Source: Usnea hakonensis
Taxonomy: Eukaryota > Ascomycota > Lecanoromycetes > Lecanorales > Parmeliaceae
Direction: 5' to 3'
DNA length: 64,000 bases
Assembly: GCA_013423325.1 (NCBI GenBank)
Contig: BLJB01000090.1
Location: 122,489 to 186,488 of the forward strand
Program-made: the position numbers and the translations under genes
Notes under the pieces: model-generated
The model's input: only the letters and a program-made list of their open reading frames with translations
What the model was told of the DNA's origin: nothing
Databases searched by the model: none
Shown here: piece after piece, positions 34,351 through 45,842 of the stretch
How positions within the stretch are numbered: the stretch's first letter is position 1
How the letters are laid out: each line of letters starts with the position of its first letter

Positions 34351-35037
34351 TCAAGCTTTTTGCAGCTCGGCTTCAAGTTCAGCCAGTAGCATCATGTCGT
34401 ATTTCCCAACCGCCTGCTTCTGGGCCCTCTTCTTGCCTGGCCTCGCACTTTGCTCGAACCGCCTCCGCACCGCATCGTCCTGAAAGACGAACCGGGTGAG
34501 CTGGTAAGGCAGCAATGCCGCCTCGGTATATATCTGTCTGCAAATGCGCAGGACCCGCAGGTCCGCCTTTGCGGGGGGGTCCGAGCTGCCGGCGCCGTTG
34601 TCTTTGAGAACGTACTTGAATGCTTCGCCGCGGTGGAACTTCTCCTTTACCGTGGAGAAATAGGGCCTTGCGAGGGTTTTGCCGACGTAGTTCCATTTGT
34701 GGTCTTCGGGCGTGTGCCCGATCCAGAGCGTTTGCGAGCCGAGGATGTGGGTGTAGATCCGGAGGCGGATTTCTGGGGGGAGGGTGGTGAAGAAGGGGAG
34801 GTGAGCGTTGTGGTGCATGCTGTTGTTGGTGAGGGAGGGAGGTTAGTGGGGGTTGGGTATGAGGGCAGGTTTTTGGTGGGGAGGGGAAAGGCGGACGTAC
34901 TTTTTCTTTTGCCGGGGCGGTATTTCACATTCGCGGGGGTGGAATAGATCGGATTTCAGCCGGTTGAAGCGTCGAGTTTCGATGTCGTCGGTATTTTCGC
35001 ATTCTTCGATGCGGTGCCATCCTGGTTTTTTGCACAT
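34351..35037 (-). CDS. DUF7730/F-box-like fungal protein
   Basis: Two exons (35037-34901, 34819-34351) join in phase 2 to 201 aa. The core starts FFTTLPPEIRLRIYTHILG, an F-box-like helix pair common in fungal DUF7730 proteins, and continues with DLRVLRICRQIYTEAALLPYQLTRFVF, the second conserved block of that family. The N-terminal exon is basic and Cys-containing (MCKKPGWHRIEECEN). The C-terminus is a Lys/Glu-rich helix. Such proteins are numerous in fungi and mostly uncharacterised; a role as substrate adaptor in ubiquitination is only a guess. It lies beside a tandem G-rich repeat. Confidence 0.75.
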
Positions 35038-35172
35038 GGTGGTAGCTTTGAAGTAGTGGTTTTGTAAAGTAAGTACCCCACGGAAGTGAGATAATGCAGA
35101 TAAAGATTGAATTTCAGATAACCGAAGAAAACCCGTGAACTAAGGTAGTCCTGTCAGCGGGTTTTACTTACG

Positions 35173-35265
35173 AGGTTAGCGGGGTTTTTCCTTAGCGGGG
35201 TTTTCTCCTTAGCGGGACTTTTTTCTAGGGGGTCTTTTCTTTAGGGGGTCTTTTTTATACGAGTT
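35173..35265. repeat. Imperfect tandem repeat, ~16-17 bp unit
   Basis: Five successive variants of TTAGCGGGGTTTTTCC occur; later copies read TTAGCGGGACTTTTTTC, TAGGGGGTCTTTTCT and TTAGGGGGTCTTTTTT. Purine-rich and pyrimidine-rich halves alternate. Confidence 0.75.
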
Positions 35266-36204
35266 TTAACGTTAATGGATGAAAACCTCGAAGTGGTTAG
35301 CGGTATTTGTGAGCTAGTCCTCTTAAAGAAAATGATTTTGATATCCCATTTTTCAGGGCCGAGTCGCATATGTAGTAAAAGCATCCCTGCATGTAAGACG
35401 CAGCCGAGAACCTCCGCGTCATGAGAACTTCATATGCAAAGAACAAAAAAGCAGGGCGAGCACGCTCTCTTTGGATTGATCTTATCTGTGTTGACCAGTG
35501 CATTAATACTTCATCAGCGGAGTGTAGCCTCGAAGCCTGCCAATCAACAAAGTGAATCTAATATGTGATCCAACTACGACTCTCAATCGGAGCTCTGAAG
35601 AGCAGCCAAAATCGATCATGTATTTTCCCACTGCTCTCTGAAAGCTTACGTCCCAAATTAAATACATAGCTCTAGCTACGGTATCGTCTAGTTCTGGTAT
35701 TACCATCAAGTAGGTGCTATATTCATATCGTCACAGGCCCCTAAATCATTGTTCCAAAGTACCTCCATGATCTCCATTGTTGATAAATCGGGACTAGGCT
35801 CTGACCTCGTCAGCTTTAGACAACGAACATTTTTTTGGTAGTGGGTATACCCGGACATCGTCAAGCCTGAGGTGAATCGGGGGTGGGGCAAGGGTGAGTG
35901 AACGGGATGAGTGAAGATGGAGCGTATGAGTAAGGTCAAATTCATGATAGGTCATCGAGCCACCAGGCTTCGAGATATGAGTGGGGACGAGTTCGTGGTA
36001 GGTTGTCGTGCGAGCCAATGCATGGTCAGATGCTTTATGGATCTTTTCTGATAACTTGATAATCAATATCTAAGATTGGTGACGAAGAATCTGATGGTGT
36101 CTAGCATGCTGACAGCATTGTGTTGGAGAAGTAGTTTCATTGCTTTCTAGACTTTCTTCTATGAAGCCGCCCATGATGCCTTTGCCCGTACGCTATCAAG
36201 AGTC
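35266..36204. other. Intergenic between DUF7730-like gene and NACHT-ankyrin gene
   Basis: Nearly 1 kb without a supported coding region; scattered short frames only. It is the 3' flank of the NACHT-ankyrin gene. Confidence 0.45.
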
Positions 36205-39200
36205 CTATCGTCGGGCTCCGTGCTCAAGAAGTAGTTCCACTATTTCTTTGCGATCCTTTTGTATTGCCGCTTGCAAAGCACTACCATATTCACCGCCTTG
36301 AATATTAACATCGGCACCGTGATCAAGAAGCATTTTCAGTATTTCTTTATAACCCCATCTTGATGCCGCTTGCAATGCACTACCATAAAAACCGCCTCCC
36401 ATATTAACATCGGCTCCGTGCTCAAGAAGCAGTTTCACTGTTTCTTTATGACCGCATGCTGATGCCGCTTGCAATGCACTACCAAAAGCACCGCCTCCCA
36501 TATTAACATCGGCTCCTTGCTCAAGAAGCAATTGCACTGTTTCGCTATAGCCCCGTACTGATGCCGCTTGCAATGCACTACCGTATTGGCCTTCTCGAAT
36601 ATTAACATCGGCACCGTGATCAAGAAGCAGTTTCACTGTTTCTTTATGACCGCATTCTGATGCCGCTTGCAATGCACTACCATATTCACCGCCCTGAGTA
36701 TTAACATCGGCACCATGATCAATCAGTAGTTCAACGATTGTCTTGTGACCCTCCAGGGCCGCAAAATAAAGCGCGCCGCCACTTTCCGGCATCTTTGCAT
36801 GTATCATTGCACCTCGTTCCAGTAGAAGCTTTACGATGTCTTCGGAGCCCCCGAGCGATGCTGCTTGAAGGGCGTCTGTAGTCCTTGAGGAGTTTTTCGA
36901 GTGATTATTGAAATGTGGGGGGTCAGGATGTATCATGGCCCCATTCTCGAGAAGTAAGAGCACTATTTCGACACTACCTTGGAAGGCTGCCTGCTGCAAT
37001 GCGTTTCTTCCATCGTGAAAGTTGGGATCTGCTCCTTCTTCTAGAAGTAAACGAACCGTCTCTGTCTGCTTTCTCGTTGCTGCGGCCGCAATCGCAGTTC
37101 CCCAACCACTGCGAGAATCGTTGATATTGGCACCTTGGCCTAGGAGTACCAGTACTTCGGTAGAATTTCCATTCCATGCCGCATGCTGCAATTGGTTTTC
37201 TACCGTACTGCCGTCTGCAAGAACATCACCGCGTGTTTTCTTTTTCTGGAGGCAAAGCTCCACTGCGGAATCAACATTTCTAAGGAAAACCGAACGGACA
37301 TCATTCCACTTGCTGCCTGTAGGAACGCCATTTTGTTGGAGAAGCTGCTTAACGCTGGAACGCCGGCCATGCTGTATAGCATAACTCAGGACCCTGTTAC
37401 CCACACTTTTGTTGCCATAGCGTAGCACTAGTGCCACGATGTTTTCACGGCCTGATTTTAGGGCCGCCATTATGATATTTCGTAATCTGGTCGCGCTGAT
37501 CTCAGCATAGTGTTTATCGAGTACGATGAGCACAATTTCCTCGTGGCCCTCCTTCGCAGCTATTGTCAAACTATCTATGAGGGATCCAATGAAGTCTTCA
37601 AAATACGGCATGATCTTTTTGAAGAGGTCGAGATCGCCATACGCAGCAGAACAGCTCAGAGCATCGACACCTTTTTTGTCTCTGAATTGCAACTCCTCAG
37701 CACTACCAAGGTGTTCGATTACGATGTGGGCGGCCGCAAAGCTTTTCTTTTGAAGGGCCCTGAGCACAAAACCCTTTGGTCGTTCAGGGATTGACATGGC
37801 CTCGATGCAAAGTTGCTTTACGACCAAGCAGTCCCCTTTTTCGATCGCAATCTTGAGCGATTCCCAGATCGACTGTGGCTGTACGTTAGGGAAAGTGATA
37901 CCATCAAAGCTATTACCGTGGCAAAGAGAGGCGTGCATCTCCAGAGCTCCCAGGGATGAAAAGCCAAGGAGCCTGTAGTCACAACTCATCTCCTCGCACT
38001 TGAAACGGTCATGGGTCCTCACATGGCTGTCCCTTTCCTTGGATCTAGAGAAGCCATAAAGAAAGCGCCGACATGCAACAATGGGACATTTGAAAGGTCG
38101 CGCTCCGTAGGCAGACAACAAAAGACCTTGATTCGCTCTAGGTTGATCGATAGCGGTTTCAATTGCAAGTCTGCAAGCAGCAAGCTTCACGAGAGCTGCC
38201 GGTAGTTGATCTGGGGTCCCCTCCCGCATGAGATCCTCCGGCATGCCAGAAGAAGTGGAAAGTGATTGTGTGTCTGCATCCGTATCCATGTCGCTCGACT
38301 CAAGAAAAGACTGGCGAGGACAGTCCAAGCTCGTCTGCTCTAGGGCTTGAGGGCATCTTCCAAAGGCAAGAGAGGTATTTTGCGCATCCAACACAAGACC
38401 TATCAAGCGCCACGAGCTTTCTTCAGACCTGTCTTCATCGTCGAGGCTGATATCATATCCTGCTGAACCAGAGCCATGATAATTTTCGTTCCTCAATATC
38501 TCTAGAGACAACTTCAGGATATGTTGAAAATCCGGCACCATGGCAGTGTCCTTGTCAGGTAGAGACTTAACGTGATGGAGCCAATGAAGAATACTGTATT
38601 CCAAGAAAGCGAGATCGCCTTGGCGTGCACGTGGGAGAAGACTGTCAAAAGTTGCGCCTTGGCCCACTAACAGATTAGACATATTGGCAACGCAAAGGCT
38701 TGCAGCTCTCAACCTGGCAGTGGTGATGTCGATAAATCCATTGCTTGTGTCCTTTAGGAAGCTAAATGTAGAGATTGTTCAGCATAGAGACACTGGCCCC
38801 TATTGTTGACGTACCTGAGAGTTGAGGAATGGACAAAGCTCAAACACCCTTTCTTGGTTATATTCAGTATCGAACCGCAATTGTCTTTCAGATATTCCCC
38901 CGGCTCTATTAGTCGCCGTTCTTTGAAATTAATACTTCTGTCTTTATCATCGTGGGCTAGAGCGCCCTGGATCTCATGGACTTGTAATGTTTGTTTGCTA
39001 ACCAGTAATAGACCTAAAATCACTTTAATTCGCTCGACATCTCTAGGTCTACCCTTATTGATGCGCGTGATGATTCGAAAGTATCTGAAATTCAATCTCA
39101 AGTCAGCTCACATATACTTGGACTTTCAGGTAAGTACTAACGCTTGCTCAAGGCCGTGTGGAATGATGTCTGGATGGAGTTCCGCCCTCAGGTCGGCCAA

Positions 39201-41302
39201 CGTGCTTTGGCGGTGAAGATTTTCCATGATTAGGACGGCTAAAAGAAACATCCCTAGCGATTTTTAAACCAATCAGAACTTCTGGGTTGAATGGTCTAGA
39301 AAGCCTACCTTGAGTTCGATCGCACACACTCTTGTAAATCTCCTGGGTCTCAACGTTGTCAAATTGCCATTTCCTGCCCAACTTTTTGGCTTCTAGATCG
39401 GCGTAAATCCCGATACCGCCTTTGAGCTGTAGGCTGGTCAAGTTCAGATGGAAAGACCTCTGCAACGATCTTTCGATGTCTCCCTCGTTGCGAGAAGCTA
39501 CCAAAACGCGTAGTCCAACGTTAAGCTCTTGTGACTCCACCAAATCTGTGATCAATGATAATATTTCTTTTCGCTCATTTGGTTCGCACTCATCCAATCC
39601 ATCGATTGCTAGCCAGGGGTCATCATGGCATTTTAAGACTGTCTGGATCATCTCTTTGTATACTCTTTTAGGTGTTGATCGAGGTGTTTTGATCGCTAGG
39701 ATTGTGTTATACATATACTCTACGCCCACAGAGTCGGGGGTGTCGTTGCCAATGAGCTGGACCAGAAAGCTTTTCAAGACCTCGATTGACTGATTCCGCG
39801 ACTCGTCATCGTGGTTGCAGTAGAAGTATGCTCCAGTACTATTAGGGAAGCGTTCTAGTATATGGTCAACAATGGAGCTGAAGAGCACCGTTTTCCCTAT
39901 GACACCTTTAGCTGTGACGAATGGAGAAGGATCGGAGTGGCCGCGTACCAGCACCAAGGATTCCTGAAAGCCAAAACACCGGGCTGTCACCAGGGTTTTT
40001 GTTCATCCACGATTGGAAAATTTCATTGTAGTAAACCCATGTTGCAGTGTCAGGATACGCATCTCTTCGTTGTCTCAAAAGATCATGTACTTCGTCACAG
40101 TCAACTGCTGAAAGCCAATCGTGAACGAAACGGATCCGCTTCTGGGCCGCCTCAAGATTCTGTGCTTGCATACGCTCTGCGATCAAGGATCGTTGCTTGC
40201 TCGCATCAGCCATGTGGATGACGTTAGCAGAGTCTAACAGGATCTTTTTCGAATTTTCCAATTTTGCCACAACTTCACCAAATTCGTTCTCAAAAGTTCG
40301 AGCCACAAGTCTCCATAAGAGTTCCCATCCTGTAGTACAGAATCAGCGTTGATTTCGATATGAGGAAGAGTCATTGACCAACTTTTTTTTTTGAAGAAAC
40401 ACACGACTCTCTCATGGAACGCCAAGATGTCCGCATAGACATCAATAAGAACCTGAGTCACAAGCTCGTGAGATTGGAAATTCTTATCAATTGCCGATAT
40501 GATGGGCATCGAATCGCCTATCTTCCTGTATGCATCGAGTAAAGCGTCCAAAGCTTTCATGTACTTGGAAGCAATCTACAAGTCGCCCCAACCATCAGCT
40601 GCGTGGTCCTGGAACTGAGTCGAGTACGATTCATTGATTGCGAGAGAGAAAGAACATTACATCATAGAAGAAAGGACATTCAATAGAGCGATAAGAAGGG
40701 TAGTGGAGAGATATTTAAGACCTTGTGGGCTCATCGGTGTAGTATGTCAGCAGTAGGACCAGAAATCTGGGCACCGAGGGAGACGACAGCAGAAAACAAT
40801 AGAACCACTCCACCATTGGATCAGCGCCATTAGGAATCGAGCCTAATTTGATCTCCGCAGACAACAGCGAATCATGGAAGGTGGCCCACTGCGCGTTGCA
40901 GAAAATACTTACCAAGAGACATAGCTTGATTGGGCCCCATATTAGGGCGAGAAAGTCAGGCTTGACGTTCACAAAGACTTCTATCACACCGGTATACTGC
41001 TGCAGAGAATTCACGAATGGCCTGATCTTGTTGATGTTCCGGATTGATTTCGACAAAACCAGCTTTGCCTCGATATCCCGAATGGCGTTTTCTAGATCAG
41101 CATAGTTCTTGATTTTGGTGATGGCTACAAAGTCTTCTGAAGAGATTCGACTGCGGAAGGAAGCTGCGATAGTCTCCAATCTCTCCACGGATCCCATCTG
41201 AGCGATGAAGGGCGCCAATGTGCCAAGGTGCTTACTAAAAGCGTGTGGCTCGAGGCTGGCGTGGCTGGCGCGGCTAGCTCGCTGGTCCTTTCCTCGTGTC
41301 AC
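36205..41302 (-). CDS. NLR-like protein: DUF7708-NACHT-zinc finger-ankyrin repeats
   Basis: Seven exons (41302-40913, 40575-40383, 40329-39949, 39896-39309, 39253-39142, 39084-38815, 38761-36205) sum to 4491 nt, 1496 aa. The N-terminal part matches DUF7708-type domains (FVNVKPDFLALIWGPIKLCLL, then IASKYMKALDALLDAYRKIG). The NACHT domain has Walker A GILGAGKTVLFS at about 315-325, split by an intron, and Walker B WLAIDGLDECE, followed by a winged-helix region (VCDRTQGMFLLAVLIMENL; ILGLLLVSKQTLQVHEIQGAL). A C2H2-like pair lies near 868-930 (CPIVACRRF; CEEMSCDYR). About 17 ankyrin repeats follow; the last six are near-identical 33-residue units. Fungal NLRs of this plan act in non-self recognition and regulated cell death; that role is inferred here. 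Confidence 0.9.
36230..36740 (-). repeat. Near-identical 99-bp ankyrin-coding tandem units
   Basis: The landmark GATGCCGCTTGCAATGCACT recurs exactly every 99 bp (about 36263 with one variant, then 36362, 36461, 36560 and 36659). That is one 33-residue ankyrin repeat per unit. Units differ mainly at a few codons, notably after ADVN and around the helix-turn region. Confidence 0.9.
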
Positions 41303-41641
41303 TTCTAGTTCCGCGGCATAGCAGAGATGTTCTGTTGATTCAATCTATTTCCTGGGGGACGGGCAAACGTAGAATAATGGCAAGATAGCTTTAAGAGAAT
41401 TCTACAAATTTAGCAAAAGGCTGTGGGCTGATTTCAGGCAGCAATGCATGGCACAGCCTCACCTTTCTTTGAGGCTGAGGTCGTCAGCCTGGAGATCATC
41501 TGCTCTCTACAGTAAATGAATATATCCTCAGTCCCTACGATAATTCTGGTATACAAGATTCGATTCTGGTTCATGCGCCAGCTTCCCAGCAGCCTTCGAA
41601 GCGACTGATAGTAGCCACCTGGGTTTGCTGTGGGCTGCAAC
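41303..41641. promoter_or_regulatory. Divergent promoter region shared by the NLR and SNF2 genes
   Basis: Only 339 bp separate the start codons of the divergent NACHT-ankyrin gene and the SNF2 gene. It must hold both promoters, though no specific site was identified. Confidence 0.5.
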
Positions 41642-44600
41642 ATGGCTGGTTCCAAACGAGCAAGATGTGGTAGCCTTACGGATCATCCCAGCAAGCGATG
41701 GCCCGGCTTACCACAAGGCTCGTCATTGACTGAATCCTTTTCCGGCAAGTTTGCTGGTGCTAACAACAATAACGTTGCGAACATAGATACGATTGGGGAC
41801 TCGTATCATTGGTCAGGAGACGTCCGATCACTGTAAGTGCCCGTTTACCATGGGCGGGCTAAAAGAACTGAAAGCTTTTTGTGATGAAAAAGATCGCTCG
41901 TCCCGTGGTTTGAAGACCCCAGTCACTCTCATCATCTTCCTGACAGTCTCTCCGAGAGCCGTGAAGTTGAGGAGATCCAGCTAGAAGATGTCGGCCTATC
42001 CCGTGGACAATCCACCGCAGTTTTCCCCCAGAATATGGACGAGGTAGACTCAATGTCCGAGGCCTCTGTTGAATCGTCTTGTGATACCCAGACAATCCTA
42101 GATGTATGTCAAACAAACGGACCATTGAGATCATCAGAGACATGCTTTGGATTGGTTGGTCATGGACCCTTCATGACATCACTGCTGGCTGAAGTGAGTA
42201 CAACAGATATACGGGGCTAGCATGAAAGAATACTCTACGCCGGAGGCTCCGAAAAACTTTAAAGGGGACTTGAAAGATGATAGCCTAAGCCTCAGAGTGA
42301 GAGTAAGAGGTGTAACGGTAGTTTCTAATGCAATTGAAATTGGCATCCTCGACAACAAATTTGGAGAGCTACTCAAAAAGCTTCAGTCATCGTTCTCTGT
42401 TCGCTTGGAACCTCATTTCGAGCTGGATAGTGAGGACATCGCAAGAAAGAGTCAAGCCCAAACCATCAAAGCCGTGACTTTCAAAATCTACGGGTCAGCT
42501 TCCGACACTATGCTAATTGGTGACTTTCTCGCCAACTATGAAGTTTATCTCCAAGAACCGGATGACCTCGCCGTCGATGTCCTCTACCAGAACCCACACG
42601 TGTTCACCAAAACTGACAGTCTGAGAACCCCACTGCTTCAGAAGCACGGTCAGACCTTGGACGAGCAGTACGAAGAAGAAATCGAGGCGGTCCTCGACTC
42701 TTCAAGAGACGTCGAGGAGATGGTACCCTTTGTTCAAGATTTTACCATCATTAAGACTGAGCTGAAGTCGTAAGTCTTATGGCAGTACTCCTTGCAAACA
42801 ACAATCCAACATCTGATTTGAGGGCAGCCACCAAATTACCGCGTTTAGATTCATGATAGAGAGAGAGGCTGAGTTTCAGCGCGATGAGAGACAGTCCTTG
42901 TGGATGCGAAGCACAGGTCTCAGCGGAACAAGGTCAGTGGTAGTGATAGTCCCGGTAATGATTGCTAACCATTTAAGGCAGATTTCAGCACAGGGTCACT
43001 TTATCGGAAAAAGACACCATTCCCACCCAAGGCAGGGGAGGCTTACTTGCCGATGACATGGGCTTGGGAAAGTCTCTGAGCGTGTTGGCGGTTATTGCTC
43101 ATACCCTGACTCAAGCTCAAGCCTATAAGGATCTGGGGTACCAAGGGGAAGCCAAGCATCGGACCGCTGCAACGTTGATAATTACTCCCAAGACAAGTAT
43201 GATCAAAAAATGCTTCCGTGAGAAAGCTGACCGTTTCAAGCAATACAAAGCTGGCAGGACCAGATAATACGGTAAAAATTTCTTACCTCGGTCATACAAC
43301 AGCAAGAGCTGACAGTCTAGTCACCTGAACTCTGAGACTCTAAACTATATGATCTACCATGGGACTATCACCAATACGGCAACAGCAGAATTTGATGATG
43401 TAGACATAGTCATTACGACCTACGACATGGTAGTCTCCAAGATGAAGTCCGGATCCAATGACTTGCGCCGATGCAGTTGGTTCAGAGTCGTCCTTGACGA
43501 AGGACACATAATTCGAAACTCCTCGACTCAAACCTTTCAGCTCTTGAACATGCTCGACGCCCAGAGACGCTGGGTGTTGACTGGTACTCCTGTTCAAAAT
43601 AGCCTACAGGACCTTTTCTCACTCACTAAATTTTTACGCTTTGCCCCATTCGACGAACAGACCATTGTCAACAAGCATATTCTTCGACCACTCCAGCAAA
43701 GGGATAGAAAAGGGCTGGAGAACCTGAGACTCGTGATGCAAGCTTTTTGCTTGAGAAGAACTAAGAAGATATGTCAGATGGTACATAAGAATGAGATAAA
43801 AATCAGTATCAATCTCTCAGAGTCTGAACGACGTGCATATGGTGCACTACGAGACCAAGGAAAGTACCGGTTATCGCAAGCCTCGCGGCGTGGAAGTCGC
43901 GAAACTGGCAGTGTGTTGCTCCATACTATTCATTGTCTTAGGCAATTCTGTAGCCACGGGCAAACTCTCGATTCCGCGTCATCGGACCTCTCGTCTGAAA
44001 CGAACAGAACATGTACTCATTGCTCGGTGGTTCTTTCTTCGACTCTGACCCAGGAACCTAAGCTGCATGGAAGACGCGGTCACGTCCTTTGTCAGGATTG
44101 TTACGATGATTTTACTGGTCCTGGCGGGATTCCAGACGTCAATTCGCAGTCTTACTACGAGAATCATTCCGAAAGAGACATATTGTCATCGTTTCAAGAC
44201 AGCGAGATGATAGACGAGAACGACAATCCAAACACCAAAGAGCATCTGGACTTATATCCTGTGTCTCAATCGACCAAGCTGCTCCGCCTCATGAGACAAT
44301 TAATGGAAAACGAGATTTCATCATTCTCTGTGACGCAAGGTCCAGCTAAAAGGTAAATTCAATTTCGCATGTAGTATAGTCAAAGCCTGCTGATCTCGGA
44401 AAAGTCTGATCTTTTCGTCATGGAAAAGAACCCTTGATTCCGTTCAACTTCTGCTTGATCGCTTTCAGATTCCATTTCTGCGCATCGATGGCAGCTGCTC
44501 ACTCGATCAGCGTCAGTCTATAATCTCCCGGTTTCAATCGGACACAAAGACTCGGGTGCTGCTTCTCACACTGGGAACAGGTTCTGTTGGGTGAGGCCTC

Positions 44601-44991
44601 TAACTCGTATCATTCTCCTTTTCGTGAATATAGCTAATGCAACATTACCAGACTCAACCTGACAGCTGCCTCCCATATTCACATCCTTGAGCCACACTGG
44701 AATCCAGCACTTGAGGAGCAAGCGGCCTCCCGAGCGCATAGGCTCGATCAGACACAGCCGGTGTCCGTCTACCGATACATTGTCAAAGACTCCATAGAAG
44801 AAAGGATTCAAAAAATGCAAAGACGGAAAAAGTGGTTTGCAGAGCTCTCACAGGATCAAGCATCAGAGATGAAGATGGACTGGGTTCTGAATGTAAGCTG
44901 TTACCGACGACGCTCGAGTATCGGGGCCTCCTTGGGATATACTCTAGAGCAAGTAACTTACTTTTCACAGGAGCATCAATCCATCATATGA
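41642..44991 (+). CDS. SNF2-family helicase-like protein, RAD5/HLTF type
   Basis: Ten exons can be threaded to 926 aa: 41642-41832, 41947-42154, 42207-42769, 42828-42932, 42982-43196, 43258-43271, 43316-44352, 44405-44590, 44652-44892 and 44971-44991. Motifs: GRGGLLADDMGLGKS (I), TLIITPKT (Ia), VVLDEGHIIRN (II, DEGH as in RAD5/HLTF relatives), LTGTPVQNSLQDL (III), SLIFSSWKRTLDS (IV), LLLTLGTGSVGLNLTAASHIHI (V) and EEQAASRAHRLDQ (VI). A reduced RING-like pattern sits between lobes (CTHC, then HVLCQDCYDDF). The segment 43197-43315 contains two in-frame stops and needs two introns around a 14-nt exon (the second only 44 nt), so it may instead be a lesion. It is divergent from the NLR gene. Confidence 0.8.
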
Positions 44992-45842
44992 GCTTACTCG
45001 GCAAGATTGAGGAGTGGTTAGGAAGAAATTACGCCTGAGAGCACGTACCTTTGCGCCAGCATGGATTGCAAAATGTGGTTTGTTCTGTATCATGCCATGG
45101 CACTGCGCACCGCCAGAACCTCCGTCCCTTTTCATACACCCATTAATCATTCGTACCATTTGCCCTCGCTACAGTAGCTGCAAATACTATAGCAACAGAG
45201 AAAGCTTGAACTACGGAACCAAATATCGAAATGATAAAGATATTCCGCTCCAAACTCCAAATATGAGTTCATTCTACTTATGTGTGTTTCAGTCATTGAC
45301 TGATTCGTGAACAACCCACTCAGAATAATTCTCCCATCATCCCACTCCGCGTCTCGACACTCGCCATCACAACATCCTTGGGTGTACAACATGAAGTAGA
45401 CTCCATCCCACCCCATCCCGTCCCATGCAATCCTACCCCAAACAACCCCAGCAAGCGAATCCAACCAACATCCTCAAACACCCATTCACCGAAATCGCCG
45501 CTCTTGCTGAGAAATGTCAGGCGCGCCCTCCTCGACTACTAGTCCCTACCTATTCTTAAGTTTCTATGAAAGGATATCCGTGCCCGGCTGGGAATTCGCT
45601 GTCCCACCGCCACAGCCCTGTCCATCCGTAATCTTATACTATCCACTCACTCGCTCAGAGCGATTGTCCTACCAACCCTTGAAGGCTTGCAGCGTACTGT
45701 CAAAATAGGTAGCACGTGTCTGCTTTTAGTTGTAAGAGATCCGTAGTACGCGCCTCCGAGCGAGCGAGCGAGGCAGCTACCCCCCCCTTCTATTTTTAGC
45801 TATAGAAATAGTCGATGAGGGGGGTTAGTGCTTACCCTGATC
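44992..45842. other. Intergenic with C-run hairpin
   Basis: No gene supported. A GCGAGCGAGCGAG tract lies near 45758-45771. An inverted pair follows at about 45781-45830: a C-run plus CTATTT facing AAATAG plus a G-run around a short loop. Confidence 0.45.

Noticed and set aside
34450..34947. Plus-strand 165-codon frame
   Set aside because: Antisense of the DUF7730-like gene.
42035..42220. SNF2 exon 2 reading through to 42220
   Set aside because: It ends in a stop; a 52-nt intron (42155-42206) joins the Cys-Phe-Gly-Leu end to Ile-Tyr-Gly in frame instead.
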